From Myxococcales bacterium (GTDB lineage: Bacteria; Myxococcota_A; Polyangia; Palsa-1104; JAEUJZ01), in contig JAEUKA010000026.1 in assembly GCA_016794465.1 (NCBI GenBank), positions 1 to 42,207 on the forward strand: 42,207 nt of DNA, in the 5' to 3' direction. The notes beneath the pieces are model-generated. The model saw only the letters and a program-made list of their open reading frames with translations, was not told the DNA's origin and made no database searches. Both the position numbers and the translations under genes were made by a program. Positions 1-7,317 of the stretch are shown here, in pieces; the first letter of the stretch is position 1; every line of letters begins with the position of its first letter.

Positions 1-130
1 CGGAAATCGCGGATGCGCTCAATGCTGCGGGGCTGCGTCCGCTGAAAGCCGCTGTGTTCCGCTACTACAGTGCGCAGGAACTTTTGCGGTCTGCCGTCTA
101 TCACGATCGCAGCACGCCTCGAGGGCTTGC
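1..130. repeat. Terminal direct repeat, left copy
   Basis: Bases 1-130 are identical to bases 42078-42207 in the same orientation. The repeat lies inside a recombinase gene, and joining the ends keeps that reading frame open from 41216 to 257, giving a 42,077-bp circular unit. This is the usual signature of a circularly closed assembly, although a tandem duplication or a collapsed repeat could also give it. Confidence 0.95.
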
Positions 131-257
131 GCTGTACCTGAAAGAACAGGGCTACAGCTTGCGCGAAATCGGTCTGCGGCTTGCGCAGTCGGGCCACTTT
201 CCCAAGCGTGGCGGGCAGTGGTACCCGAACACGGTACGGCTGCTTATGGTGAGCTAG
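1..257 (+). CDS. Serine recombinase of element E1, C-terminal part (continues from 41216-42207)
   Basis: This is the 3' end of the recombinase that starts at 41216; across the seam the full protein is 372 residues. The part here is the tail of the DNA-binding C-terminal region. It carries a helical module of the type YSLREIGLRLAQSG...PKRGGQWYPNTVRLL, preceded by a related module (TYTEIADALNAAGLRP). Similar paired modules end the other recombinase in this window at 23023-24174, so they may be the site-reading part. The stop codon is at 255-257. It is complete only if the window is treated as circular. Confidence 0.9.
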   Translation, partial: EIADALNAAGLRPLKAAVFRYYSAQELLRSAVYHDRSTPRGLALYLKEQGYSLREIGLRLAQSGHFPKRGGQWYPNTVRLLMVS

Positions 258-302
258 GCGCGGTTTTGGGGGGCTTGCCGCTGCCTTCCCGCTTGCGTGC
301 CA

Positions 303-623
303 CTACCCACCGAACGTGAGCCACCCTCGCGGCACGCGCAGCGCATCCGCAAGCGCTGCCATGATGTTGCTCGACGTGCCTTCCTTGTCTCCGCTCTCAA
401 TCTCTCGAATCGTTCGCACCGACACCCCAGCCGCCGCCGAGAGCTGACGCAACGACCACCCTTTGTCCTCACGGGACCGTCGCAGCCGATCGGCTTGGCC
501 GGGGCCTAAAACTGGCGTCGGCACTGTCGGCGGCCTTTCTGCTTTGGGTCGTGGCACGCACGGCACACTATCCAGTGCATCGACCGTCTGAAATTGTGGA
601 TTTTCACGCTCATCATCAAACAT
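303..623 (-). CDS. XRE-family HTH repressor-like protein
   Basis: This 106-residue protein has a C-terminal Cro/CI-type helix-turn-helix: RLRRSREDKGWSLRQLSAAAGVSVRTIREIESG, roughly residues 45-77. The N-terminal 40 residues are proline-rich and of unknown role. It diverges from the small plus-strand gene at 712 and sits beside the recombinase, the usual place of a lysogeny-type or excision regulator in an integrative element. A 17-bp palindrome covers its start codon (622-638), suggesting autoregulation. The DNA-binding fold is clear; the repressor role is inferred from position. Confidence 0.75.
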   Translation of the reverse strand: MFDDERENPQFQTVDALDSVPCVPRPKAERPPTVPTPVLGPGQADRLRRSREDKGWSLRQLSAAAGVSVRTIREIESGDKEGTSSNIMAALADALRVPRGWLTFGG

Positions 624-638
624 TTATCGACGATAAAT
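622..638. promoter_or_regulatory. Palindromic operator candidate over the XRE start codon
   Basis: ATTTATCG-A-CGATAAAT is a perfect 8-bp inverted repeat around one central base. It overlaps the start codon of the minus-strand XRE gene (621-623) and is the AT-richest spot between the divergent genes. A symmetric site at this place is typical of a dimeric HTH regulator controlling itself and the divergent transcript. Binding by this XRE protein is inferred. Confidence 0.55.
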
Positions 639-711
639 TATGTTTCCGTGCGTTAAAATAGCCAAAATCAGTTGTGTCTGCCAAATTGAGAGACGAAAGG
701 AGCATGACCAC

Positions 712-1020
712 ATGAACCAGATCGCTCGCTCAACCATTCGCAAGGAGATCCATCCGCTTGTCGCAGCGCTCGACGAAAGCGACGAAAATCAGCGACGCTT
801 GCGCGATCTTCTTCGTCGGTTTCACACGGGAAGGTGGCCGCTGTTTCGCTGCCTGGGAATGCGCAAGGTCGATGGCTCACTCGTCGAAGCTGTCGCGTGG
901 CTGCGCACGTTCCCGACTCGGTACAGCGTCATTTATTGGCGGGCAGACGGGCTTGGCTTGTCTTGGGTGAAAGCGAGGGGCCAGCGCCACGCTTTCGCGA
1001 TTCTAAACGAGCGGGTCTAG
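712..1020 (+). CDS. Small hypothetical protein, divergent from the XRE gene
   Basis: This 102-residue protein starts at ATG 712, chosen over an in-frame ATG at 640 because AAAGGAG lies nine bases upstream. The N-terminal half is charged (DESDENQRRLRDLLRRF) and the second half is a short mixed fold with many aromatics (YSVIYWRADGLGLSWVKARGQRHAFAI). No family is recognised. It is the first gene on the rightward side of the putative operator, so it may be an early or control gene of E1. It converges on the minus-strand block, with the stops five bases apart. Confidence 0.55.
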   Translation: MNQIARSTIRKEIHPLVAALDESDENQRRLRDLLRRFHTGRWPLFRCLGMRKVDGSLVEAVAWLRTFPTRYSVIYWRADGLGLSWVKARGQRHAFAILNERV

Positions 1021-1024
1021 GCAG

Positions 1025-1297
1025 CTAGCCCGACGCTGACTTCGGCTTGCGGGCTTTGCCCCCCGTCTTTGGCTTGGCCGTCGCTTTGGTTTTCTTCGGC
1101 TGGGCCTTCTTGGGCTTGGCCTTCTTCGCTTTCGCCTTGTTCGGCTTCTCTTCGTCGTCGTCGCTGGGCTGGGCCTTTTCCTTCGGCCTATACTCCATGA
1201 CCGTGTAGACCGTCAGCCACTTGCGCGTCCCGGCCTTGTTCCAGCGGATGCGATCTTCCTTCGCTCCCGGTTCGTCGAACTTGCGCACTCTTGCCAT
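1025..1297 (-). CDS. Small protein with lysine/proline-rich basic tail
   Basis: This 90-residue protein starts after a strong AAGGGGGG ribosome-binding site. The first 40 residues (MARVRKFDEPGAKEDRIRWN onward) look folded. Residues of about 45-90 are an acidic DDDEE patch followed by repeated KAKKAKPKKAQPKKTK-like sequence resembling histone H1 tails or nucleoid-binding peptides. It is the last gene of the eleven-gene minus-strand block of E1. In that setting a DNA-condensing protein is plausible, but the tail composition is the only evidence. Confidence 0.6.
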   Translation of the reverse strand: MARVRKFDEPGAKEDRIRWNKAGTRKWLTVYTVMEYRPKEKAQPSDDDEEKPNKAKAKKAKPKKAQPKKTKATAKPKTGGKARKPKSASG

Positions 1298-1310
1298 GTT
1301 GCCCCCCTTG

Positions 1311-1820
1311 TTACGCGACGTTCTGCCGCTTCTGTAGTGTGTCCGAGCGGTCTAGGCGATAGACCGTTTCCTTGCCTGCAAAGCCCCAATTGGTTCCGTA
1401 GTCCGTTGCAATATCAAAAGGCTCATATCCAGGTTTGCGAATCTTCTTTGTGTTTCCACGAAAACGCCCACCAGTATCTACAATCCGAAATATCAGATCA
1501 GGATACACACCAAAATAAATCCGCGTTCCATAGGGCACTGACTCGCCACGCAACTGCAAATCAGCGGAAACGCTTATGTACGGATAGCGGGTTTTGTCTC
1601 GCATGTGCTGCTGCGCTGTGATGATCGGCTTTTTCATCCGGTCGAGCGGCCCACCTTCCATCGCCACGAGATCCGGCGGTGCGTCGGGGAAATACTCCGA
1701 CAGAAGGGCTTTTTCCCAGTCGCGATCGCTGCCTGGCTTCGACGGCCTTTGTGCCGTCTTTCGTGACGACAGGAGCAGCAACGCGAGGACCCCCCCAGCG
1801 AGCAAAATTCCGTCTCGCAT
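1311..1820 (-). CDS. Membrane-anchored 3D-domain (double-psi beta-barrel) protein
   Basis: This 169-residue protein has an N-terminal transmembrane anchor (ILLAGGVLALLLLSS, residues 4-18). Its C-terminal region resembles the 3D domain of lytic transglycosylases and related cell-wall enzymes: ISVSADLQLRGESVPYGTRIYFG, then FRIVDTGGRFRGN, then KPGYEPFDIAT with a DxA-type ending. Such proteins cleave or bind peptidoglycan, and a small membrane-anchored one in a virus-like gene block would suit cell entry or release. The match is by motif and the activity is not proven. It lies three bases from the stop of the gene upstream. Confidence 0.6.
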   Translation of the reverse strand: MRDGILLAGGVLALLLLSSRKTAQRPSKPGSDRDWEKALLSEYFPDAPPDLVAMEGGPLDRMKKPIITAQQHMRDKTRYPYISVSADLQLRGESVPYGTRIYFGVYPDLIFRIVDTGGRFRGNTKKIRKPGYEPFDIATDYGTNWGFAGKETVYRLDRSDTLQKRQNVA

Positions 1821-1823
1821 GGG

Positions 1824-2393
1824 CTATTTCCTCGTCTGATTCAGCAGCAGCAACGCCAGCCCCAGCCCGACCCCCCACTTGATCGCACTGGCGACGTTAT
1901 CGCTTAGCTCTTGCGCACCCTTTATGAGAGGCTGGGCACTCTCTTTGACCGACTTTCCCAACTCGACGGCAACCGCGGCGTATGTCGTCGGTCCCATGTT
2001 GCCCTCTTTGTGGATCTCCTCGGACGCCAGACGGGAAACGCTCCACGCCTCGAGGTAAAGCTTGCGCTTCTCTGGTTCCGTCTGCGCAGCGTCGCCTTCC
2101 TTGAGCGCCTTTTCTGCCGCTTTGATTTTATCAAGATAAGGCCCCCAGCGCTTATGGTTCTTATAGCGCACATAAAGCCCCTCGTACCATGCCACCTCGG
2201 ATGCCATCTCGAAGCTCTCTTTGGTCAGCTTGATTTGCTTGTCCGCAATTTCTCGAATCTTCGGAAGTGGCCACTGCGACACTGTTTCAAAATCTAGCTT
2301 TGGGATGCTCACTTCGGCTTGTGCGCGAAGTCCGGCCCGTTGCCACACATCGAAACCAGATCCGCCGACTTGTTCCCAGATAGACATGTTCAT
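1824..2393 (-). CDS. Hypothetical protein with C-terminal membrane anchor
   Basis: The start is set at ATG 2393, just after a GGGGGTT ribosome-binding site rather than at 2414, giving 189 residues. The body is alpha-helical and charged (IREIADKQIKLTKESFEMASEVAWYEGLYVRYK, KIKAAEKALKEGD). It ends in one hydrophobic helix (AIKWGVGLGLALLLLNQTRK). The shape, helical body plus tail anchor, recurs among minor proteins of membrane-containing phages and secretion systems. No named family is recognised. It belongs to the E1 minus-strand block. Confidence 0.55.
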   Translation of the reverse strand: MNMSIWEQVGGSGFDVWQRAGLRAQAEVSIPKLDFETVSQWPLPKIREIADKQIKLTKESFEMASEVAWYEGLYVRYKNHKRWGPYLDKIKAAEKALKEGDAAQTEPEKRKLYLEAWSVSRLASEEIHKEGNMGPTTYAAVAVELGKSVKESAQPLIKGAQELSDNVASAIKWGVGLGLALLLLNQTRK

Positions 2394-2435
2394 AACCCCC
2401 GGGTCACGAATCATTCGCCCCGTCTGATGTTTGCC

Positions 2436-2702
2436 CTAGCTCGACGGGATGGCGCGGTTTGCGTCCGGCCCGGCCTGCTGGGCGCGCAGCTCGGCCAGGC
2501 CAGACGCGAGCAAGGCTCTTTCCAGCATGCGACGTTGCCGCCACTCCATGACGTTGCGGCGTGCCCACAGGCACAGCAGAATCACGGGCAGGGAACACGC
2601 GAGCAGCGCCCCGACACAACCGGCCAGCGCGACCAGCAGCAGCGCGAGCGGCACCGCAAGCACCCTTGGCAGCCGATACAGAAGCCCTAGCAACGTCGTC
2701 AT
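2436..2702 (-). CDS. Small two-helix membrane protein
   Basis: The start is ATG 2702, preceded by AGGGGGCGACGC; the longer upstream reading overlaps the preceding gene and lacks a ribosome-binding site. The 88-residue product has a long hydrophobic stretch (LAVPLALLLVALAGCVGALLACSLPVILLCLW in two pieces, about residues 14-45). A basic/amphipathic tail with MEWRQRRMLERALLASGLAELRAQQ follows. It resembles small phage membrane proteins or holin-like proteins only in general layout. No family is assigned. Confidence 0.5.
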   Translation of the reverse strand: MTTLLGLLYRLPRVLAVPLALLLVALAGCVGALLACSLPVILLCLWARRNVMEWRQRRMLERALLASGLAELRAQQAGPDANRAIPSS

Positions 2703-2712
2703 GCGTCGCCCC

Positions 2713-3066
2713 CTAGCAAAACAGCGCCAAAGACACTTCGCCTTTGTTGGTAATCTCGACGGTGACATTGGTGTCATCGACGGTCTGAATGTCCACTTCG
2801 CTGCACGCCTTGAAGCGCTGGATCGTCCAAGCACGCGGCTTGACCGGCTTTCCGTCGGCATCCTTCATGCCGTGCGCGATCACTTGCTTGGCCCCCGTGC
2901 CAGTGATCACAAGCACCGTCGCAGGCGAGGCCAGATCGGGACGGTTGCCGATTTGGTCGGCGGCGTAGGCAAGCACGTCCGCGCCAATCAGCGCGGTGTA
3001 CTTGCGCACCGCAGCGCGGATGCTGTCGTAAACAGTCTTTCCATCATACGGATCGGTGATTTTCAT
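2713..3066 (-). CDS. Hypothetical 117-residue protein of the E1 block
   Basis: It starts after AGGGGGCTGCG. There is no signal peptide or membrane helix. The sequence predicts a small alpha/beta protein: an N-terminal helix (YDSIRAAVRKYTALIGADVLAYAADQIG), then strands ending in VDIQTVDDTNVTVEITNKGEVSLALFC. A role as a soluble structural or assembly protein is possible from its place between membrane proteins and a putative spike, but nothing in the sequence identifies it. Confidence 0.5.
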   Translation of the reverse strand: MKITDPYDGKTVYDSIRAAVRKYTALIGADVLAYAADQIGNRPDLASPATVLVITGTGAKQVIAHGMKDADGKPVKPRAWTIQRFKACSEVDIQTVDDTNVTVEITNKGEVSLALFC

Positions 3067-3076
3067 CGCAGCCCCC

Positions 3077-3838
3077 TTACTTGACTTGATCGACCATTTC
3101 CTTCACGAACACAGTGAACTCGATCGTCGTCGGTGGTGCGCCGCCCTGTGCGGACAGCGTGTAGCCCGTGACCTGTCCGCCCGAGATGAACGGCGCAGCC
3201 GTCAGCAGCATGTACGCGCCGACCTGATCTTCGACTTGGATCATGATCTGCGGTCTGGCCTCACTCGCGAGCGGACGAGGGAAGCGCAGCGTGTAGAGCG
3301 GTCCCGGCGACGACAGCGCCGAGACAGTCAGCCGCACGCGATGGTGACGAACGCGCGGATCTTCGTCGGTGTTGTTGATGATCGCCGCTGTGGTGCTCGC
3401 AGCAAAGCCCGACAGATCCGCCGACGTAACCTTTTCGCTCTCGGCATCCGTCAGCACTTCCGATAGGCGCGTCCAGCGCTTGTCTCGGGTCGGGCGAGTC
3501 CCGACGGGCACCGTCGGTGCATCCAAGATGTACACACCGCCCAGGTACATCACGACCTGATCGGCGTAGTACGTCGTGTTGTCGTTGTACGACGACGGCA
3601 GCGAGCGACCACGCGCCGCCAAGAACCAGCGCGGCGCACCCGGCGTAAGCGGCGAGGCCACTTCAACGGGCGGCACCACGCCAGCGCCCACCCCACCGCG
3701 CGCGATGTACTGCGATCCGTTGAATGTGACGATCTGCCCGTCGGAGTAGGCGACGTTGCTTGCCCACTCCGACACACGGCCAGGGCTCGACGAGCCACCG
3801 CCGCTGACGACTACATTTTCGGCAGTAAAGATGCTCAT
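3077..3838 (-). CDS. Putative carbohydrate-binding spike-like protein (two chitin-binding-like modules)
   Basis: This 253-residue protein is rich in beta-strand. Residues of about 24-47 (WASNVAYSDGQIVTFNGSQYI) match the aromatic pattern of CBM5/12 chitin-binding modules. A second module is at about 83-105 (YNDNTTYYADQVVMYLGGVY). The C-terminal third is a strand-rich domain (IMIQVEDQVGAYML... TIEFTVFVKEMVDQVK). Tandem modules of this type are common on phage receptor-binding or surface proteins. A third copy occurs in the gene at 5597-6256. The module call is by pattern, and the spike role is inferred. Confidence 0.5.
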   Translation of the reverse strand: MSIFTAENVVVSGGGSSSPGRVSEWASNVAYSDGQIVTFNGSQYIARGGVGAGVVPPVEVASPLTPGAPRWFLAARGRSLPSSYNDNTTYYADQVVMYLGGVYILDAPTVPVGTRPTRDKRWTRLSEVLTDAESEKVTSADLSGFAASTTAAIINNTDEDPRVRHHRVRLTVSALSSPGPLYTLRFPRPLASEARPQIMIQVEDQVGAYMLLTAAPFISGGQVTGYTLSAQGGAPPTTIEFTVFVKEMVDQVK

Positions 3839-3844
3839 GGTCTG

Positions 3845-4177
3845 TTAGCTCCTTCTTGGCGGCGGTGCGTAGACCGGCGCACGGGTTCCGCCTGTGTTTG
3901 TTTGTGGCGCGGGCCTGAACGGCGTCCCCACCGGAAAGCCGCTGCCTTGGGGACTCTGCGTCTGACCACTGACGGGCGGAGCCAGCACGATGCTGCTGCC
4001 CGGTCGCGTCGGGGAACCGACCACCATTCCGCCTTGCCCGCTGGCTCGGCTGTAGAGGTACTGTTCCCACTGATCAATCAGATTGGCGGCGTCACTCTCG
4101 GCGATCGGCGTGTTCTCGGTGATTCCCAGGCTCGCGAAAAATTGCTGTCGAAGGCCCTCGATGATTGGCGACGGCAT
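3845..4177 (-). CDS. Small protein with disordered Pro/Gly/Thr-rich tail
   Basis: This 110-residue protein has an N-terminal helical segment of about 45 residues (IIEGLRQQFFASLGI... NLIDQWEQYLYSRASG). A low-complexity tail rich in P, G, S and T follows (PGSSIVLAPPVSGQTQSPQGSG, then PVYAPPPRRS). It lies six bases before the spike-like gene and is probably translated with it. A linker or scaffold role is possible. No family is recognised. Confidence 0.5.
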   Translation of the reverse strand: MPSPIIEGLRQQFFASLGITENTPIAESDAANLIDQWEQYLYSRASGQGGMVVGSPTRPGSSIVLAPPVSGQTQSPQGSGFPVGTPFRPAPQTNTGGTRAPVYAPPPRRS

Positions 4178-4183
4178 GGGCGT

Positions 4184-4753
4184 TTACTCGACAGCGATTT
4201 CGCCGGTTTGGGGGTTGAAGTAGACCGCTTGCGCTCTCAGAAAGTTGTTTCCGCCCGTCGGGTTTGCCCCTTGGCGAAGCACCTGCCCGGCGGTGCGGCT
4301 CACCATCATCGACCCGCCAAGCTGCGGGATCTGCATCGGCGGTGCGGTCGGCTGCGTGATCACTGTCGTCGTCGAAGTGGTGCGACCCGTTAGAAGAGAA
4401 GTCATCAGCGCTAGCTGAATGGCGCTCGGACGCAAAAACTCGAGGATCGCATCGACGACACCGTTGACGACGGCGACCCAGAATGCTTCGCGCTTGCCTT
4501 CCTCGAAGCTGGCTTGAATCTGCTTCGACAGCGCTTCGTTTGTGAACACCGGAGCCCCCGACGAGTCCACCGGGGCAGGCATGCCACGCAGGAAAAAGAT
4601 CCCCGTCGTGATGATGGCAGACAGTGACTTGAGCATCTTGGACCAGCGCTCGAAGCTGTCTTTCTGCGCATCTTGTAGCGCCTGGATGAGCTGGGGACTT
4701 ATGGCGCTATTGCCCCCCATCATCGCCAGCAAAAATAGCATTGTGTTGTTCAT
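4184..4753 (-). CDS. Membrane-associated hypothetical protein of the E1 block
   Basis: This 189-residue protein starts after a CAAGGGGTGAATC ribosome-binding site. The N-terminus is hydrophobic (MLFLLAMMGG). Further apolar helices are SLSAIITTGIFFLRG (about 45-59) and AFWVAVVNGVVDAILEFL (about 90-107). The C-terminal 60 residues are T/Q/G-rich and end in AVYFNPQTGEIAVE. Helical membrane region plus flexible tail fits a minor virion or pore protein, but the function is unknown. Translation is tightly spaced with its neighbours. Confidence 0.5.
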   Translation of the reverse strand: MNNTMLFLLAMMGGNSAISPQLIQALQDAQKDSFERWSKMLKSLSAIITTGIFFLRGMPAPVDSSGAPVFTNEALSKQIQASFEEGKREAFWVAVVNGVVDAILEFLRPSAIQLALMTSLLTGRTTSTTTVITQPTAPPMQIPQLGGSMMVSRTAGQVLRQGANPTGGNNFLRAQAVYFNPQTGEIAVE

Positions 4754-4756
4754 GAT

Positions 4757-5584
4757 TCACCCCTTGGGAATGCGTGCTTTCAAGGCTTTGTTTTCTTCTG
4801 TCAATGCGTCGATTTGTCTTTGCAGAGAGTCAAGGTCTGTGCTTGATCGCTTATCCTCCTTTGGTTCGATTTTTGTTGATTTGTTCGCTTTGTCCTGTGC
4901 TGCCGCTTGCTTGAGTAGCTGCGTCGCTCGCTGTTCCTTTTGCTTCGCCGTGCGTGCCCAGTCGGGCAGCTCGTCGCCTTCCACCTCGGCAAGCTGGTCC
5001 GCAAGATCGGCCATCCCAAACACCCGCAGCACCTTGTCACCGACGAAATGGACGCCCCCGAGTACGTCGTTGTACCACTCCGCTTGCGCGGCCTGGAGCG
5101 ACAGATCGCTTTTGCCCGTTCTCACGGGAGGCTGTATCACAAGTGCTATCGGCTTATCGGATATCGCGTTTAGTGGTCGAATTGCTGGGAATACGTGGCG
5201 CTGATTTCCAATTCGCGCATCATAGATATGAAACTCAATCGGCCATGAATTGCAGAAGGCGACGCCAAGAAGATGTGCGACGGCCTCCCAGCAGTTCAAG
5301 CCATCATCCGGCCACAGACGGGAACGCTGCGCGGGATGACAGCCCGCGACTGTCGGACCTTCGCCAAGATCGAGCTTGACCGGCTGTCGCCAAAGCCAGC
5401 ACATGATCTGCTCTGGATATCGAAATGGGAATGTGTGCTTATTGGTCGCAATCTTAGCGGCATATTCCACAAGGCCCTCTAAGCACTCGGCTTGCTGTCC
5501 CGAGTGCTGATGCAAAATGACGCGCGGCAGTCGGTAACTCGCCACCGCATCCCATACCGACGTGGGGCCTTGTGGACGTGTCAT
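4757..5584 (-). CDS. Possible Cys/His hydrolase (transglutaminase-like) with coiled-coil tail
   Basis: This is a 275-residue protein. The central region has GLNCWEAVAHLLGVAF (Cys at about residue 97) followed by FHIYDARIGNQRHVFPAI (His at about 129). That Cys-helix-then-His layout resembles transglutaminase-like or papain-fold enzymes. Residues of about 205-275 are charged and helical (AKQKEQRATQLLKQAAAQDK, then DLDSLQRQIDALTEENKALKARI), a likely coiled coil. In a virus-like block it could be a maturation or entry hydrolase. The catalytic assignment rests on two spaced motifs and is tentative. Confidence 0.45.
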   Translation of the reverse strand: MTRPQGPTSVWDAVASYRLPRVILHQHSGQQAECLEGLVEYAAKIATNKHTFPFRYPEQIMCWLWRQPVKLDLGEGPTVAGCHPAQRSRLWPDDGLNCWEAVAHLLGVAFCNSWPIEFHIYDARIGNQRHVFPAIRPLNAISDKPIALVIQPPVRTGKSDLSLQAAQAEWYNDVLGGVHFVGDKVLRVFGMADLADQLAEVEGDELPDWARTAKQKEQRATQLLKQAAAQDKANKSTKIEPKEDKRSSTDLDSLQRQIDALTEENKALKARIPKG

Positions 5585-5596
5585 GGTGAAGCTCCG

Positions 5597-6256
5597 CTAT
5601 GCTGCAAACTTCTGCACAACGCTTTTCAGCGAATCGCGCATTCCTGCGTAGATTTGATCCGCTTCTTGCTGGTTGAACTCCCGGCCCGCGCACTGCGCCA
5701 ACTCTGGCCCAAAGATGAGTAGCTGTTCCTTGACCAGTCCGTCGATGAGCGCGTCATTGCTGACGAGCGCTTGCGCGAACGCCGAAACCTCATCGGGGGA
5801 ATAACCCTGCGCCGTCTCAAAACGCACCCAGCGCGCATCTTTGCCAGGCTCGGCAGATGGCTTTGCAGGAATGTCCTTTTCGGCCCGGTAATACTGGTTT
5901 TCGTAGATCACTACGTCGCCAGCGCCGTAAGCCGTTTCCGGCTTCCACTTCCCCCAGCCGACGAGCGCCCGCACAATCAGCCAAAGATCGTTGCCGACGA
6001 AACCAGCCATCCCAGCGGCCAACTCTTTGATCACTCGGTCATAGCCTGACTCTGCGCGTGAGTAGTAGCGCAGAGCAATGGAGACAAGGAACACGCCGAT
6101 TGTGCCCGCGCCTTTGTACTGTGGCGCAAAGCCCGCCAAGATGCCGCGTACACGACCGGCAGCAAAGCCCCCGAGTGCGTTTAGCGCTGATGCCCCCGCA
6201 GCGCCCAGGATTGTGCGGCTTTTCGGTATTGCCCTGATCTCGTTGAATGCGTCCAT
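5597..6256 (-). CDS. Membrane protein with one chitin-binding-like module
   Basis: This 219-residue protein has a glycine/alanine-rich N-terminal half with apolar segments (LGAAGASALNALGGFAAGRV, GTIGVFLVSIALRYY, AAGMAGFVGNDLWLIVRALVGW). Residues of about 101-147 then form a CBM5/12-like module (WKPETAYGAGDVVIYENQYY ... DARWVRF). The C-terminal 70 residues are helical. The module is the same kind as the pair in the gene at 3077-3838, so the two proteins may act at the same surface. The start follows a GGGGGG ribosome-binding site. Confidence 0.5.
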   Translation of the reverse strand: MDAFNEIRAIPKSRTILGAAGASALNALGGFAAGRVRGILAGFAPQYKGAGTIGVFLVSIALRYYSRAESGYDRVIKELAAGMAGFVGNDLWLIVRALVGWGKWKPETAYGAGDVVIYENQYYRAEKDIPAKPSAEPGKDARWVRFETAQGYSPDEVSAFAQALVSNDALIDGLVKEQLLIFGPELAQCAGREFNQQEADQIYAGMRDSLKSVVQKFAA

Positions 6257-6276
6257 GATTCCCCCCGTTGTGGCGA

Positions 6277-7035
6277 TTAGTTGAGTACCTTTTTCCCTTT
6301 TTCAGCCAGCGCCAAAAGCGCAGTCAGAAAACCGATCAGTTTCTCCGGTTCAGAAACCGGATCTTTGTCTTTGGATTCAGACATGAGCATACGGATCACC
6401 GCGTCGCTCGCTCGGTCTGCTCGCGTGCTTTCGTGTGTGTGTGACTTCTCGATAATTGCCAATTGCGATTTAAGCGGCTCGATGCTTGCTTGCAGTAGCT
6501 TGGCGCTTTCTGCCGCTGATGACTGGATCGCGATCTTGCCCGTATCCATTACTTCTTTCAAAAGCTTCGCCATTTGATTGGGAAGCTCCTTGTGTTGGTC
6601 AATGAGCAATTGGCTAAACTGCTGAATCAGGAACATTGGATTCGTCGGGTCGCCTTGGCCGGGCGTTCCCTTGTAAAATTCCCAGGGCTCGGGCGTAACG
6701 AATGAGGTCGCGCCGGTCACCTCGTCGATGATGGCGTGGGACGCATCCTGGTTGATGAAGGTGACCGCCAGCTTCATCCTGACGAGCGTGCCGTCGGTGT
6801 TTGGTTCCGTTGGAATCCGTCTCTGACGGATCAGCGCACCAATCCAGTCCCAGAATTTGCCATCCGCAGCAACGGCATCGGCGATGCCATCCTCTGTCAG
6901 CACTTGGCCGCAGTCTTCAAGTGAACCACGGAAAATGAGCTTGGGACGCGAGGAGCCCCCCGGAATGGCGCGCACTTCCACCATCCGGGCACCGTCGGGA
7001 ATCACGACACCGTAAAGCGTTCTCATGAAACCCAT
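6277..7035 (-). CDS. First gene of the E1 minus-strand block; soluble protein with coiled-coil C-terminus
   Basis: This 252-residue protein starts at ATG 7035 (ATG 7026 is an alternative). The N-terminal 130 residues look strand-rich (TLYGVVIPDGARMVEVRAIP, VRMKLAVTFINQDASHAIID). The C-terminal 110 residues are helical and charged (SAAESAKLLQASIEPLKSQLA onward), ending in a hydrophobic helix (LIGFLTALLALAEKG). As the first and one of the larger genes of the block it could be a major structural or assembly protein. No capsid signature is visible. Its promoter must lie in 7036-7134, between it and the divergent zinc-ribbon gene. Confidence 0.5.
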   Translation of the reverse strand: MGFMRTLYGVVIPDGARMVEVRAIPGGSSRPKLIFRGSLEDCGQVLTEDGIADAVAADGKFWDWIGALIRQRRIPTEPNTDGTLVRMKLAVTFINQDASHAIIDEVTGATSFVTPEPWEFYKGTPGQGDPTNPMFLIQQFSQLLIDQHKELPNQMAKLLKEVMDTGKIAIQSSAAESAKLLQASIEPLKSQLAIIEKSHTHESTRADRASDAVIRMLMSESKDKDPVSEPEKLIGFLTALLALAEKGKKVLN

Positions 7036-7134
7036 TTGACCCGAACTGTATGGACCCCTACACTTACGGAAACGATTTTCGTACTGTCGCCGCCGCTGTG
7101 TGATCTTGGCGTGAAACGATCCGGGGGGTTCGTA

Positions 7135-7317
7135 ATGGCAGGTCGAAGAAGTTGTCGGGCATGCGGTTGCCCGAAGAAAGTTCCTAGGTTCGCACCAACG
7201 AAAAGACTCTATTGCTCCGATCGCTGTCGGCTGGTGATGTGGCGCTATCTGTGCCGCCTCTTGCTGATACTGAAGGCGTGTCCACAGTGCTGTGGGAACA
7301 TCAAGCGAATGCGCTAG
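7135..7317 (+). CDS. Small zinc-ribbon protein
   Basis: This 60-residue protein starts at ATG 7135 after GGGGGGTT. It has CRACGCPKK and, 16 residues later, YCSDRC, then a CPQCCGN near the end, so it likely binds one or two zinc ions through paired CxxC-type knuckles. It overlaps the helicase reading frame by about 100 bases in another frame, which suggests translational coupling. A DNA- or RNA-binding accessory to the helicase is plausible. It diverges from the large minus-strand block. Confidence 0.55.
   Translation: MAGRRSCRACGCPKKVPRFAPTKRLYCSDRCRLVMWRYLCRLLLILKACPQCCGNIKRMR

Noticed and set aside
1025..7035. Tailed-phage prophage
   Set aside because: No terminase, portal, major capsid, tape-measure or baseplate protein can be seen, and the genes are too few and small.
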